Below are positions 1 through 8,380 of a stretch of DNA of 64,000 nt, piece after piece. Each line of letters begins with the position of its first letter. Position 1 is the stretch's first letter. A program made the translations under genes and the position numbers. Source of the DNA: Paenibacillus lentus (GTDB taxonomy: Bacteria; Bacillota; Bacilli; Paenibacillales; Paenibacillaceae). The notes under the pieces were generated by a model. It saw nothing but the letters and a program-made list of their open reading frames with translations. It ran no database searches and was not told the DNA's origin. Location: contig NZ_CP034248.1 of NCBI RefSeq assembly GCF_003931855.1, positions 3,224,001 to 3,288,000 on the forward strand. The letters run 5' to 3'.

Positions 1-1
1 T

Positions 2-631
2 ATTCAATTCATTAACCAGTGGGTGCACCAAATGAAGACGCCGATTTCCGTCATCCATTTAATGATCCAGCAGGAGAGCGATCCGCGCTCGATGGCGATT
101 GCCGATGAATTGGACAGGCTGAGAAAGGGACTGGACATGGTTTTATATACCGCTCGACTTGATCTGTTCGAGCATGATCTCTACGTTGAGACCCTTGCGC
201 TTGAGAAGGTGGTACGCAGGGCGACCTCCACGCAGAAACGATTGTTTATTCGCGGTAAAGTATTCCCTGTTCTCCACATGGAGCAGCAGTTGTCCATCGT
301 CTCTGATGAGAAATGGCTGGACTTTGTGTTGACCCAGCTAATCAGTAATGCTGTCCGCTATACAACGAAGGAGAACGGTAAGCTGTATTTTCGGGCCAAT
401 CAAGAGGGCGGGCGAACCATCCTTGAAATAGAGGATGAAGGTATAGGCATTCCCGGGAGCGATCTGCCACGCGTGTTTGATGCTTATTTTACGGGGGAGA
501 ACGGCAGGAAATTCCAAGAATCCACAGGCATGGGCATGTACCTGGCCAAAGAAATATGTCATAAGCTCGGTCATGAGATAGAACTTGAATCGATCGAGGG
601 TAAAGGAACGGTCGTACGAATCTTGTTCTAG
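2..631 (+). CDS. BceS-type sensor histidine kinase, C-terminal part (5' end outside window)
   Basis: The frame is open from the first bases of the window, so the start lies upstream; an in-window GTG at 23 falls inside the conserved H-box and is not a real start. The visible part is the kinase core: an H-box with phospho-acceptor His in VHQMKTPISVI, an N-box (QLISNAVRYT), and G-boxes (DEGIGIP, STGMGMYLAKEI). The wording of the H-box is typical of intramembrane-sensing BceS/YxdK kinases. Such kinases have two membrane helices, no large sensor domain, and sense antibiotic through the partner BceAB transporter. The transporter genes follow 130 bp downstream on the same strand, as in classical bceRS-bceAB loci; the cognate regulator should be just outside the window. 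The family call is confident, the inducing peptide unknown. Confidence 0.9.
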   Translation: MQFINQWVHQMKTPISVIHLMIQQESDPRSMAIADELDRLRKGLDMVLYTARLDLFEHDLYVETLALEKVVRRATSTQKRLFIRGKVFPVLHMEQQLSIVSDEKWLDFVLTQLISNAVRYTTKENGKLYFRANQEGGRTILEIEDEGIGIPGSDLPRVFDAYFTGENGRKFQESTGMGMYLAKEICHKLGHEIELESIEGKGTVVRILF

Positions 632-654
632 TTACATGCGCATAAACGGCTAGC

Positions 655-719
655 TTACAGAGTTGTAAGAGAAGTGTAAGGTAATAATGTGGCTTATCGG
701 AGCCTAAAAATCGTATACT
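655..719 (+). promoter_or_regulatory. BceR-type operator and promoter ahead of the bceAB-like genes
   Basis: An inverted repeat TTACA-GAGT-TGTAA lies at 655-668, matching the TnACA-N4-TGTAA box known for BceR-like response regulators. A further TGTAA half-site follows at 675-679. A good -10 hexamer TATACT lies at 714-719 with no convincing -35 hexamer, as expected for an activator-dependent promoter. The position between the kinase and the ATPase gene fits autologous control of the transporter. The match is seen directly; binding is inferred. Confidence 0.7.
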
Positions 720-761
720 GTTAGCATCCCTACATTCCTACCAGACAGGAGACATGGACAT

Positions 762-1532
762 ATGCCGGTGCTAGAGGTAAGTTCATTATCTAAAATTTAT
801 GAAGGCAAAATATCCACCAGGGCTCTTCAGGGCGTCTCCTTTCGAATGGAACGCGGGGAGTTCGTCGGCGTAATGGGGCCATCTGGTAGCGGCAAGACGA
901 CTTTGCTGAATGTAATTGCCACGATTGATGAACCGACCTCGGGAAAAGTAATGATCGAGGGGCGGGATCCCCACCGGATGAGCGATGATGCAGCCGCATT
1001 GTTCCGCCGTCGGGAGCTGGGCTTTATTTTTCAGCAGTTTAATCTACTGGATACCTTGACGATCGAGGAGAACATTGTACTTCCCTTAACCTTGGATGGT
1101 ACGCCTGTTCGTGAAATGGAAAGCAAGGCCGCTGCGATTGCGCAAAGGTTAGGGATCAGCGAGTTACTGAACAAGTATACGTACGAGGTATCGGGTGGAG
1201 AGATGCAGAAGACGGCGATTGCCCGCGCGATGATTCATCGGCCATCGTTAATACTAGCTGATGAGCCGACGGGGAACTTGGATTCCAAATCTTCCCGTGA
1301 AGTGATGGAGGCTTTCTCTTCGATGAACCAGGAGGAGCAGGCAACGATATTTATGGTTACGCACGATGCTGTAGCAGCCAGCTACTGCCATCGGGTCATT
1401 TTCATTAAGGATGGAAAATTTTATAACGAGATTTATCGGGGCAGCAACCGGCAGGCTTTTTTTCAGAAAATCATTGATATGCTGTCGCTGCTCGGAGGGG
1501 ATATACATGACCTTTCGACAATTCGCCTTTAA
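762..1532 (+). CDS. BceA-type ABC transporter ATP-binding protein
   Basis: This 256-residue ATPase energises export or detoxification of envelope-active peptide antibiotics together with the downstream permease. The Walker A loop GPSGSGKT is at residues 39-46, the Q-loop near 91, the signature SGGEMQK near 143 (Glu where the canonical motif has Gln, common in this family), and Walker B LILADEP with D-loop GNLDS near 163-175. The start ATG at 762 follows an AGGAGA ribosome site. The 3' end overlaps the permease start by 26 bp, so the two are translationally linked. BceAB-type systems of this kind free lipid II cycle intermediates from antibiotics such as bacitracin; which drug applies here cannot be told. 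Confidence 0.92.
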   Translation: MPVLEVSSLSKIYEGKISTRALQGVSFRMERGEFVGVMGPSGSGKTTLLNVIATIDEPTSGKVMIEGRDPHRMSDDAAALFRRRELGFIFQQFNLLDTLTIEENIVLPLTLDGTPVREMESKAAAIAQRLGISELLNKYTYEVSGGEMQKTAIARAMIHRPSLILADEPTGNLDSKSSREVMEAFSSMNQEEQATIFMVTHDAVAASYCHRVIFIKDGKFYNEIYRGSNRQAFFQKIIDMLSLLGGDIHDLSTIRL

Positions 1533-3459
1533 CCATGTGCTGCGTAACAAACGAACCTATGCCGCTTACTATTTGAGCAGTTCGTTTTCTGTGATGATAT
1601 TTTTTCTGTGCGCCTTGTTCTTATTCCATCCCGGCATTCAGGAGAACATGATTTACGATCAAGCGGTTGAGGCGCTGCAGGTCGCGGAAGGCACGGTGTA
1701 TTTTTTTTCGTTTTTTTTCGTGATCTACTCGGTAGGCTCATTTTTGCAATCGCGGAAGAGAGAACTGGGGATTTTGCGACTTCACGGTATGACTAGAAAA
1801 CAGCTTAATCGGATGTTGTTCATGGAGAATATGGCCATTGGCGGCGCATCTATGGTGACTGGGCTTATAGCCGGATTAGTTACCGCCAAGTTGTTCCTGA
1901 TGGCTGGGGCCAATATGCTGGGCATTGATCACCTGAAGTTCCATATATCTTGGTTGGCCGTGCTGCTGACGCTAGGGGCCTTTGCCGTGTTGTTTCTCCT
2001 CATCTCGATTTGTACCTCTGGATTGATTGGCAACAATAGGCTCATAGAGCTATTTCAGTCCGGTCAACGTTCAGCCGAACCGCCGAGGAAGTCGCTTGCG
2101 TTGTCGAGTTTGGCCATCGGCCTCCTGCTGCTTAGCTATTATTTGGCGGCAACTTCAACCGCGCTGACTGTTGTTATACGTATGGTACCTGTGACTTTAA
2201 TGACGGTAATGGGGACATACCTTTTGTATACCTACTTCAGCGTTTATTTCGTGGAGGCGGTGAGGAAGCGTCGCAAGCTGTTTTGGCGGAGGACGAATAT
2301 CGTGACGGTCTCCGCACTGGCTCATCGGATGAAGAAAAATGCTTCGATGCTGTTTCTTGTCACGATCATTTCGACTGTTACGTTTTGTGCGATTGGGGTG
2401 TTCGCTTCCATTCATCGATTGTCACATGAATTCAGGCAGGATTATCTGGCAGCGGTCGGTTACGTTTCGAAGGTAAATAATCCGACGGAGAGAGCTCATT
2501 TGCAAGAGATTACACGAGAGCTGACAGCTCGGGGATTAACCTATGAAGTCATCAGTTTGCCGATAAAAATCGTAGACGTATTAGAAGGATCGAGTGGGAA
2601 GGGAAAGCTTCAGCGTATCCCGCTGATCGCTTTCTCAGATTATGAACGTCTGATCGCCGCAGCGGGGATTCCAGTCGAAGATGAACCGTTGGCAGGCCGG
2701 AATGCGCTCATTATGCTGGGGTCGCAGCGTGAGAGACCTTTGCTGAAGGAGCGGCAGCTTGTCTCATACACGATCCCGGGCACCGATCTTAATCTCGTGG
2801 AGACAGGGATTACAAGTCATATACCGATTCCAGAATATTTAACCCTCGAACTTGGAGGCAGAATGGAGGGTAAGTTTAGCGGTCTCGTCGTTAGCGATGA
2901 ATGGATGAGACAGCTTCCGGCAGTCACGGAAGAGGACTGGTACTTTGGGTTTTATTTGGACGCTCTCGAGGAGAGCGAGGGCATTGGCAGTGCTTTGACT
3001 CAAAATGGCAAGGTGATCTACGAAGCAAATGAACCCTATGCGATGACGGTAAGCGGAACATTATTTGCCGTTCAGACCAGCATTTACAGCACGATGCTGT
3101 TTATTGCGCTACTCGTTGGCACTGTGTTTTTTATCGCAGCAGGAAGCTTCTTGTATTTCAGGCTGTACGCTGATTTGGAATATGATCGAAGACAGTATGC
3201 AACAATGTCGAAGATTGGCGTGACGTGGAAGGAAATCAACACAATGGTTACTCGGCAAATCGGACTGCTCTTCTTTGTGCCCATCGGCATGGCGATGATT
3301 CACAGCCTATTTGCTTTTATCGCTCTGCAAAGCTATTTTAATTTCTCCATTGCGGTGGAAGCTGGCTTTATTCTCGTTAGTTTTTTTATTGTACAGGTCA
3401 TTTACTTTTACTTTATTCGCAGAAGGTATTTGCGAAACGTAAGAAAAGCTATTCTATGA
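1507..3459 (+). CDS. BceB-type ABC transporter permease
   Basis: Permease of about 650 residues, the usual size for BceB. The N-terminus MTFRQFAFNHVLRNKRTYAA is the family hallmark. I place the start at ATG 1507, preceded by GGAGGGG; a longer frame back to 1411 would only add residues read from the ATPase gene. Hydrophobic segments are arranged as several N-terminal helices with FtsX-like pairs, then a large extracellular domain roughly between residues 330 and 530, then C-terminal helices ending in basic residues. The extracellular domain is where these permeases sense the drug and signal to the kinase. Together with the kinase and ATPase upstream it makes a complete sensing and resistance module, minus the regulator gene. 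Confidence 0.92.
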   Translation: MTFRQFAFNHVLRNKRTYAAYYLSSSFSVMIFFLCALFLFHPGIQENMIYDQAVEALQVAEGTVYFFSFFFVIYSVGSFLQSRKRELGILRLHGMTRKQLNRMLFMENMAIGGASMVTGLIAGLVTAKLFLMAGANMLGIDHLKFHISWLAVLLTLGAFAVLFLLISICTSGLIGNNRLIELFQSGQRSAEPPRKSLALSSLAIGLLLLSYYLAATSTALTVVIRMVPVTLMTVMGTYLLYTYFSVYFVEAVRKRRKLFWRRTNIVTVSALAHRMKKNASMLFLVTIISTVTFCAIGVFASIHRLSHEFRQDYLAAVGYVSKVNNPTERAHLQEITRELTARGLTYEVISLPIKIVDVLEGSSGKGKLQRIPLIAFSDYERLIAAAGIPVEDEPLAGRNALIMLGSQRERPLLKERQLVSYTIPGTDLNLVETGITSHIPIPEYLTLELGGRMEGKFSGLVVSDEWMRQLPAVTEEDWYFGFYLDALEESEGIGSALTQNGKVIYEANEPYAMTVSGTLFAVQTSIYSTMLFIALLVGTVFFIAAGSFLYFRLYADLEYDRRQYATMSKIGVTWKEINTMVTRQIGLLFFVPIGMAMIHSLFAFIALQSYFNFSIAVEAGFILVSFFIVQVIYFYFIRRRYLRNVRKAIL

Positions 3460-3478
3460 TAATTACGTGGAGGTTTAT

Positions 3479-4090
3479 ATGGAGAACTGGATTACGGAAT
3501 TTATGGAGCAATTTGGGTACATAGGCATATTTCTGCTTATCGCGTTAGAGAATGTTTTCCCGCCGATCCCATCCGAGGTCATCCTGACGTTTGGCGGTTT
3601 CATGACGACTTATACTAACATGACGGTGGTTGGCGTCATTATTGCTGCAACGCTTGGATCGGTGCTTGGAGCTGTCATATTGTACGGAGCAGGCTATATC
3701 CTGAACGTTGATCGACTCGAAGCGATCATTGACAAATGGGGTAAATATCTTCGGCTCAAGAAAGAGGACGTTCGCAAAGCGGACGCTTGGTTTGACAAAT
3801 ATGGCTATTGGACGGTTCTGTTCTGCCGTATGATTCCGCTAATTCGCAGCCTGATCTCGATTCCGGCCGGCATGGCCAAAATGAAATTCGGCTTGTTTCT
3901 GCTCTTTACAACGATCGGGACGCTGATATGGAATATTATTCTAGTTTCTGTAGGTGCAGCGGTGGGTGGCTCCTGGGAGAAGATCGTAGAATTCATGGAT
4001 GTGTATTCGAATATAGCCTATGCTGTTATCGGGGCAGGCGCTATTATCTTCCTGATTTGGTTCATCCGCAGGAGGAAAAAGGCTTCTTGA
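3479..4090 (+). CDS. DedA-family membrane protein
   Basis: Membrane protein of 203 residues with the DedA (SNARE-associated) signature: an acidic/proline re-entrant loop ENVFPPIPSE near residue 23 and a second motif FCRMIPLIRSLISIPAG near residue 115, plus several hydrophobic helices. The start ATG 3479 has GTGGAGG five bases upstream; an in-frame GTG at 3467 would lie inside that ribosome site. DedA proteins are membrane transporters, and some members (UptA type) return undecaprenyl phosphate across the membrane. The gene sits 20 bp after bceB and just before uppP, which favours a carrier-lipid role, but DedA subfamilies differ and the substrate is an inference. Confidence 0.88.
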   Translation: MENWITEFMEQFGYIGIFLLIALENVFPPIPSEVILTFGGFMTTYTNMTVVGVIIAATLGSVLGAVILYGAGYILNVDRLEAIIDKWGKYLRLKKEDVRKADAWFDKYGYWTVLFCRMIPLIRSLISIPAGMAKMKFGLFLLFTTIGTLIWNIILVSVGAAVGGSWEKIVEFMDVYSNIAYAVIGAGAIIFLIWFIRRRKKAS

Positions 4091-4206
4091 TGTAGATGGA
4101 AGACCATCTGTCCTATTAAAGGAGTTTTTTGTGCAGGCTTGCTATTAGAAATGGCGCTGAATTATAGCATTCGCCCAGCACATCGGATAAGAAGGGAAGT
4201 AAGAGC

Positions 4207-5043
4207 ATGTTATTTTGGGATATTATAAAAGCGATCATTCTAGGCTTAGTAGAAGGTGTTACTGAATTTGCGCCAGTCTCTTCGACAGGTCATATGATTA
4301 TCGTGGACGATATGTGGCTTAAGACCGAGCAAATATTGTCCTCCAAGTATGCGGCGAATACATTCAAAGTCGTGATCCAGCTCGGCTCTATCCTGGCTGT
4401 CTTGGTGGTATTCAAGGATCGAATCCTTAATTTACTAGGGCTATCCCGATTTAGCAGGCAGGTCGTTAGCGCAGGGGAGCCAAGACTGAAGCTAGGTCAA
4501 GTCATTGTCGGTCTGATTCCCGCCGGGATTCTAGGTGTGTTGTTCGAGGATTATATCGATGAATATTTGTTCTCGACGTCCACGGTACTGATCGGCCTTG
4601 TGCTAGGAGCGATATTGATGATCGCTGCCGATAAATTCGGCCCAAAAGAGCCGAAGATTCAGTCGGTGGATCAAATGACTTATGGACACGCATTCATCGT
4701 TGGTTTGATCCAATGTCTGTCGATTTGGCCCGGATTCTCTCGTTCAGGCTCTACGATTTCCGGAGGTGTGCTCGCCGGTATGAGTCACCGCGCAGCGGCG
4801 GATTTTACCTTCATCATGGCAGTACCGATCATGTGCGGGGCCAGTGCAATCTCGCTCTTGAAGAACTGGGAATATATGACTCTGGATGTGCTGCCGTTCT
4901 TTATCGCCGGATTTATCAGTGCCTTTGTATTCGCTCTGCTATCGATCCGTTTCTTCCTGAAGCTAATCAACCGTATCAAACTGATGCCGTTTGCGATTTA
5001 CCGGATTGTGTTAGCCGTTGTGATTTGGGTCGTGTTCTTCTAA
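4207..5043 (+). CDS. uppP: Undecaprenyl-diphosphate phosphatase (UppP/BacA)
   Basis: Integral membrane enzyme of 278 residues that dephosphorylates undecaprenyl diphosphate to the carrier phosphate used in wall synthesis; extra UppP gives bacitracin resistance. Both family motifs are present: GVTEFAPVSSTGH near residue 18 (Glu-rich plus PxSSxxH) and PGFSRSGSTIS near residue 178. Length and hydrophobicity match BacA proteins. The start ATG 4207 follows GGAAG. It is separated from the DedA gene by about 115 bp and is the last intact gene before the phage remnant, whose boundary must fall shortly after its stop codon. Confidence 0.95.
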   Translation: MLFWDIIKAIILGLVEGVTEFAPVSSTGHMIIVDDMWLKTEQILSSKYAANTFKVVIQLGSILAVLVVFKDRILNLLGLSRFSRQVVSAGEPRLKLGQVIVGLIPAGILGVLFEDYIDEYLFSTSTVLIGLVLGAILMIAADKFGPKEPKIQSVDQMTYGHAFIVGLIQCLSIWPGFSRSGSTISGGVLAGMSHRAAADFTFIMAVPIMCGASAISLLKNWEYMTLDVLPFFIAGFISAFVFALLSIRFFLKLINRIKLMPFAIYRIVLAVVIWVVFF

Positions 5044-5320
5044 TATGGACGGGAATGGGGTACGAAAGCGCCAATCTCATCCCCGGCTGCAGCAAACTTT
5101 ATTTCGTGGATCAAAGCAGAACAGAAAGACAAATTCCCAAGTCTGTAAATACCTTCTACCCATCAATTTAATTGATGATTCGGTTTAAAATATGTATTAG
5201 TCCTCATGGAGAATACCCATTATGCTTTGTAATGAGCAAATTGCATAAATGGGGGCGGCTTCATGAGGTTTTTTAAATTCTACAGAACGATTAAAATTAG
5301 AATTTTGGAGTCTTTTTTGA

Positions 5321-6023
5321 GCACAGCGATTGGGTTTCCTTGCTAAGCATTATGGCAGGAATTATACGGGGCCGGGGGCAGATTTAGAAGACCCACTGTC
5401 AACAATCACGACAGTAGATCATCATGCTTTGGTAACAGCTCACATTGCCCGACATTTAGGGAGTCCGTCGGAAGCCCGTAAATGATCCTATAGGCACCGT
5501 CACGGCGGGGGAAGGCGGGAAATCAGCTCTTGTAACTAGTCATTTAATCAAAATGCGAGGGACAAATATCGGTCATGCAGCAGATGAACCAGTCCATACA
5601 ATAACAGCCGGTGGGCTGCATATCGGAGAAGTCAGAGTCTTCCTGTTGAAATATTACGGCAGCGCCGACAATGGGCAGCAGTTGGGCGAACCGCTGCACA
5701 CGGTCACAACAAAAGATCGTTTTGGCCTGGTCACAATTCATGGGGTTGATTATCAAATAATCGATATCGGTATGAGGATGTTAGAGCCGTACGAGTTGTT
5801 CGCGGCGCAGGGCTTTCCAAGCAACCACATTATTGATGTGGATGCTGACGGAAAAAAGTAATCTAAGAGCGCCCAGGTAGCCCGCTGCGGTAACGCCGTG
5901 CCTCCACTGTTTGCCGAAGCGCTGGTAAAGGCGAATCTTCCAGAATTGTGTGTGGGATCAGGAAACACTCTCACTTTTGAGCGATACAACCAAAGATCAG
6001 GTCAAATAGCCTTATCGATATGA
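5321..6023 (+). pseudogene. Phage-type DNA cytosine-5 methyltransferase remnant (C-terminal half)
   Basis: Broken gene readable in pieces. A first piece ends at a TGA at 5483; reading continues in another frame from 5481 through NDPIGTVTAG into the piece at 5553-5861. An in-frame TAA at 5859 (probably a former Tyr codon) interrupts, and the same frame goes on with QVARCGNAVPP, which is conserved motif X of C5 methyltransferases, up to TGA 6021. Repeated units of the type PLxTITTxDxxALV mark the target-recognition region. The catalytic N-terminal half (SAM site and PCQ motif) is absent. It methylated cytosine in phage or host DNA originally. At least one frameshift, one nonsense change and a large 5' deletion make it inactive. 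Confidence 0.8.
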
Positions 6024-6036
6024 GGAGGTAGTCCAA

Positions 6037-6220
6037 TTGAAAAGAATATGCTGTATACAAAGGTAACGAACTGCTAGCCATGGGCACTGCTGAAGAATGT
6101 GCTGAAGTACTGAAGGTGAAACCGGATTATATTCGTTGGCTCACTACACCAACGGCGAAGAGGAGACTAGCTAAACGGAAGAATCCGGATAGGTGCACAG
6201 TCGGGGATATTATTTCTTAA
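6037..6220 (+). pseudogene. Small phage protein of unknown function, frameshifted at its start
   Basis: A short frame encodes YAVYKGNELLAMGTAEECA followed by VKPDYIRW and a basic tail ending at TAA 6218. It resembles a small protein often found between methyltransferase and late-regulator genes in Firmicutes phages. The expected start TTG 6037, preceded by GAGGAGG, is out of frame by one base: a run of four A (6040-6043) where three would join TTG-AAA to GAA-TAT. Unless an internal ATG is used, it is not translated correctly. Function unknown. Confidence 0.55.
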
Positions 6221-6297
6221 AAGCTTCGGGGTCTTAGCTCAGGCGTTCTGCCGCTTCACAGGCAGCTGAAATTTTATTCATAGATAGGGGGAGAAAC

Positions 6298-6459
6298 ATG
6301 ACCCGACAGTTCTCGCACGAAGAGTGCATATCGCTGTTGGCCAGCATAAGGAGCTCGCCACCCGACGACTGGACGCATGATATTCACACGCTTTCGCCAG
6401 GTCCAGCCAAGTTTATTAATAGGGTGAGAATCCCGAGCGGTACGGCAGTTAGAATTTGA
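6298..6459 (+). CDS. Hypothetical small protein (53 aa)
   Basis: Open frame MTRQFSHEECISLLASIRSS onward, ending at TGA 6457, with a strong ribosome site GGGGGAG six bases before ATG 6298. I do not recognise it. It has one Cys, no membrane segment, and sits between phage fragments, so it may be a small phage gene or the start of a truncated one. Spacing of the ribosome site is the main evidence that it is or was translated. Confidence 0.4.
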   Translation: MTRQFSHEECISLLASIRSSPPDDWTHDIHTLSPGPAKFINRVRIPSGTAVRI

Positions 6460-6615
6460 ACAGATGACTTTATTTTGAAGGGCTTTGTGGCTTAGAAGGG
6501 ATGAGATGGATTTGTGCTGTATGGATTACTGCGATGTGTAGGTAGATAGTAGACACGAATAGCGTAACAATAAAACAGCCCCCTGATCCTGAGGGTTTTA
6601 AAAGCAGGAAGAAGC

Positions 6616-6959
6616 CTAAGCTTGAGCTACAAAAGATTCGATCAAGGATTTTAATTGATACTTTTCTATTGAGTTAGTCTTACTATCGAGGTCAATTGAT
6701 TCAAAAATATCTTGTACGCTGTCCCTAACGATCTGAAGATCACGATTTGCTGGAGCGTAATGGCATCCATTTATGATTATTTCGACTTGTTGATAACCCC
6801 AGGATTCTCTTATAGTAAAGCTTTGGTTTTGGGAGTTTGAAATATTTACGCCTTTGTCTGGGCTCGCCTCTAAAACTAAATCTTTAAAATGTGTAGAATT
6901 TTAATGCGTCTTCGTGCACAACAATAAATGTCTAATTACTTTATTGTCTCAATATTCAT
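6616..6959 (-). pseudogene. Broken hypothetical gene, antisense to the phage genes
   Basis: Reading the minus strand, a start ATG at 6959 preceded by AAGGAGG opens MNIETIK and stops at once. A shifted frame continues as VIRHLLLCTKT, and a third stretch from about 6895 to TAG 6616 gives a well-formed protein end of about 90 residues (containing SFTIRESWGYQQVEIIING and ending SLIESFVAQA). Two lesions are therefore needed to explain it. The composition is AT-rich and unlike the flanking phage fragments. It is not recognised; it could be a former accessory (cargo) gene. Confidence 0.45.
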
Positions 6960-7095
6960 ATCTTTGAATACCTCCTTATATTATCTGATTGAACATTTTC
7001 CAAAAGAAAGTTCGTTTTTTTCATAGTTTGAAAATATAGCAGCATAAATGGGAAAAACGATGCCAGACAAAGGAATGAAGCGTGAGAGTTTTTGA

Positions 7096-7230
7096 TGCCT
7101 GAGCATATCGGCGTACCTCAAAGTGTTCGGCGCGGACAAACCACCCAAACCACAGAACGAGTATCCTTACAAAACTACTGCTCCGAAACAGGGGCGCTGG
7201 GGGCAATCGTTAAATGTTTCCTCTCAATAA
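7096..7230 (+). pseudogene. Possible phage gene fragment
   Basis: The frame contains SAYLKVFGADKPPKPQNEYP and PKQGRWGQSLNV before TAA 7228. Its residue pattern looks like real protein, and it lies immediately before the phage regulator, but it has no start codon or ribosome site and is not recognised. It is probably the tail of a deleted phage gene. Confidence 0.3.
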
Positions 7231-7262
7231 TTATACCATAAAGGGGATTGAGGGGAATGGCG

Positions 7263-7748
7263 ATGGCATGGGGACAAGGGGAACTCTTTCCAACAGCAAA
7301 TGAGCAGGAGATCCAGCGTACGAAATTCCTGCTCGGAAAGTATACAAAAATGATTGCGTTAATGCAAGATTTTGAGAGGTACGAGCTAGAGCTGAAGCAG
7401 ATGGCCATAGATGGCGAAGCAGCGCGCCGCATCGATCAGGAGGATTTTCACGCGGACAAGACGGCGAATGCAGCCATACTGATTGAAAAACAGCGTTGGG
7501 TATATAAGCAATATAAGTTCTACACTCAGCAGCTGCGGCGAGCCTGGGCGCTGATCCAAGACGATGACGCTAAGCGAGCAGTAGAATACCGGTACTTTAA
7601 AGGGTATTCTCGCAAAGAAACCCTGTTTTTTTTCCGTCACAGCATGAGCGATAGCACGATCCGCCGCAAGATAGATGATGGTACGGAAACTATTGCGAAC
7701 ACTCTTAAACTGATGGGGTTCTTCGAGCAGGACGATGCGAAATTCTAA
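7263..7748 (+). CDS. Phage ArpU-like / sigma-region-4-like transcriptional regulator
   Basis: About 161 residues, helical, with a C-terminal helix-turn-helix stretch (AVEYRYFKGYSRKETLFFFR then SDSTIRRKIDDG). This resembles the ArpU/late transcription factor proteins that precede the terminase module in Gram-positive phages. The start ATG 7263 has GAGGGG seven bases upstream; earlier in-frame starts (7248, 7257) lie inside or too close to that site. It is intact while its phage neighbours are broken, so it could still be made, but its target promoter would normally drive packaging genes that are mostly missing here. The family call rests on size, HTH and gene order. Confidence 0.6.
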   Translation: MAWGQGELFPTANEQEIQRTKFLLGKYTKMIALMQDFERYELELKQMAIDGEAARRIDQEDFHADKTANAAILIEKQRWVYKQYKFYTQQLRRAWALIQDDDAKRAVEYRYFKGYSRKETLFFFRHSMSDSTIRRKIDDGTETIANTLKLMGFFEQDDAKF

Positions 7749-8261
7749 TTTTTTATAGAGTAAATTTAAATTATGAAGTATGAAAGAGGGAAGAAAGCAA
7801 TATTCATGCCCTATTTGAATGAATCAATAAAGAAAAGCTGCGGTAAAAAAGCGCTGTAATTATTGTTCTAAAAGCTCAGAAATAAGTTGCAGAAATATTA
7901 GTGGATAGGATTAATGATGCTTTACCAAGAAAATTTTACAACAAGTTTATGAAGAATTTTGATGAGAAAATTTGCAAAAATTACTGCGGTATTAATTGAA
8001 TTACGTGCAGAGAGGATCGAGTTTAGGTCTCATTTAAGTACACTTGTACGTATGAACCCTATATTAGAGAAGTTTCTAAAAAAGTACCTTAACTGGTATT
8101 TTTCTTTTGTCTCCACCATAATATATAACTAATTTGTAAAAAAATGAGACAAAAGCATTGCAATATCATTCGCTAGCTGGTACTATGAAATGTATAATTA
8201 ATCCTAATATGGAATGATTAATTATATGAAGGAAATAATATAATTATAGGGGGTTTAGGGG
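7749..8261 (+). other. AT-rich stretch without a recognisable gene
   Basis: I see no open frame with a ribosome site here. The sequence is markedly AT-rich compared with the chromosomal genes. A TATAAT at 8193-8198 and another near 8240 could serve the secreted-protein gene that starts at 8262, but no matching -35 hexamer is convincing. Confidence 0.4.
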
Positions 8262-8373
8262 ATGAAAAAAGTTTGTAGTGTTCTAATGTCTTTTGTGTTA
8301 ATGTTGGTACTTATTCCAAATGTAAGTGCTGATTCCGTTTCAAATTTACAATTCAAAACACCAGAAGCATTAA

Positions 8374-8380
8374 TAAGTTA
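8374..8380 (+). repeat. 7-bp target-site duplication of the IS4-family element
   Basis: TAAGTTA at 8374-8380 is repeated exactly at 9886-9892, directly outside the two inverted-repeat ends. The perfect duplication indicates a simple and fairly recent transposition. Confidence 0.85.

Noticed and set aside
1411..1506. Upstream extension of the BceB permease
   Set aside because: The residues are a frame-shifted reading of the ATPase gene; the ribosome site and family N-terminus place the start at 1507.
5044..5320. Possible gene tails (for example WIKAEQKDKFPSL) after uppP
   Set aside because: Only very short fragments without start or context; treated as unassigned junction DNA.
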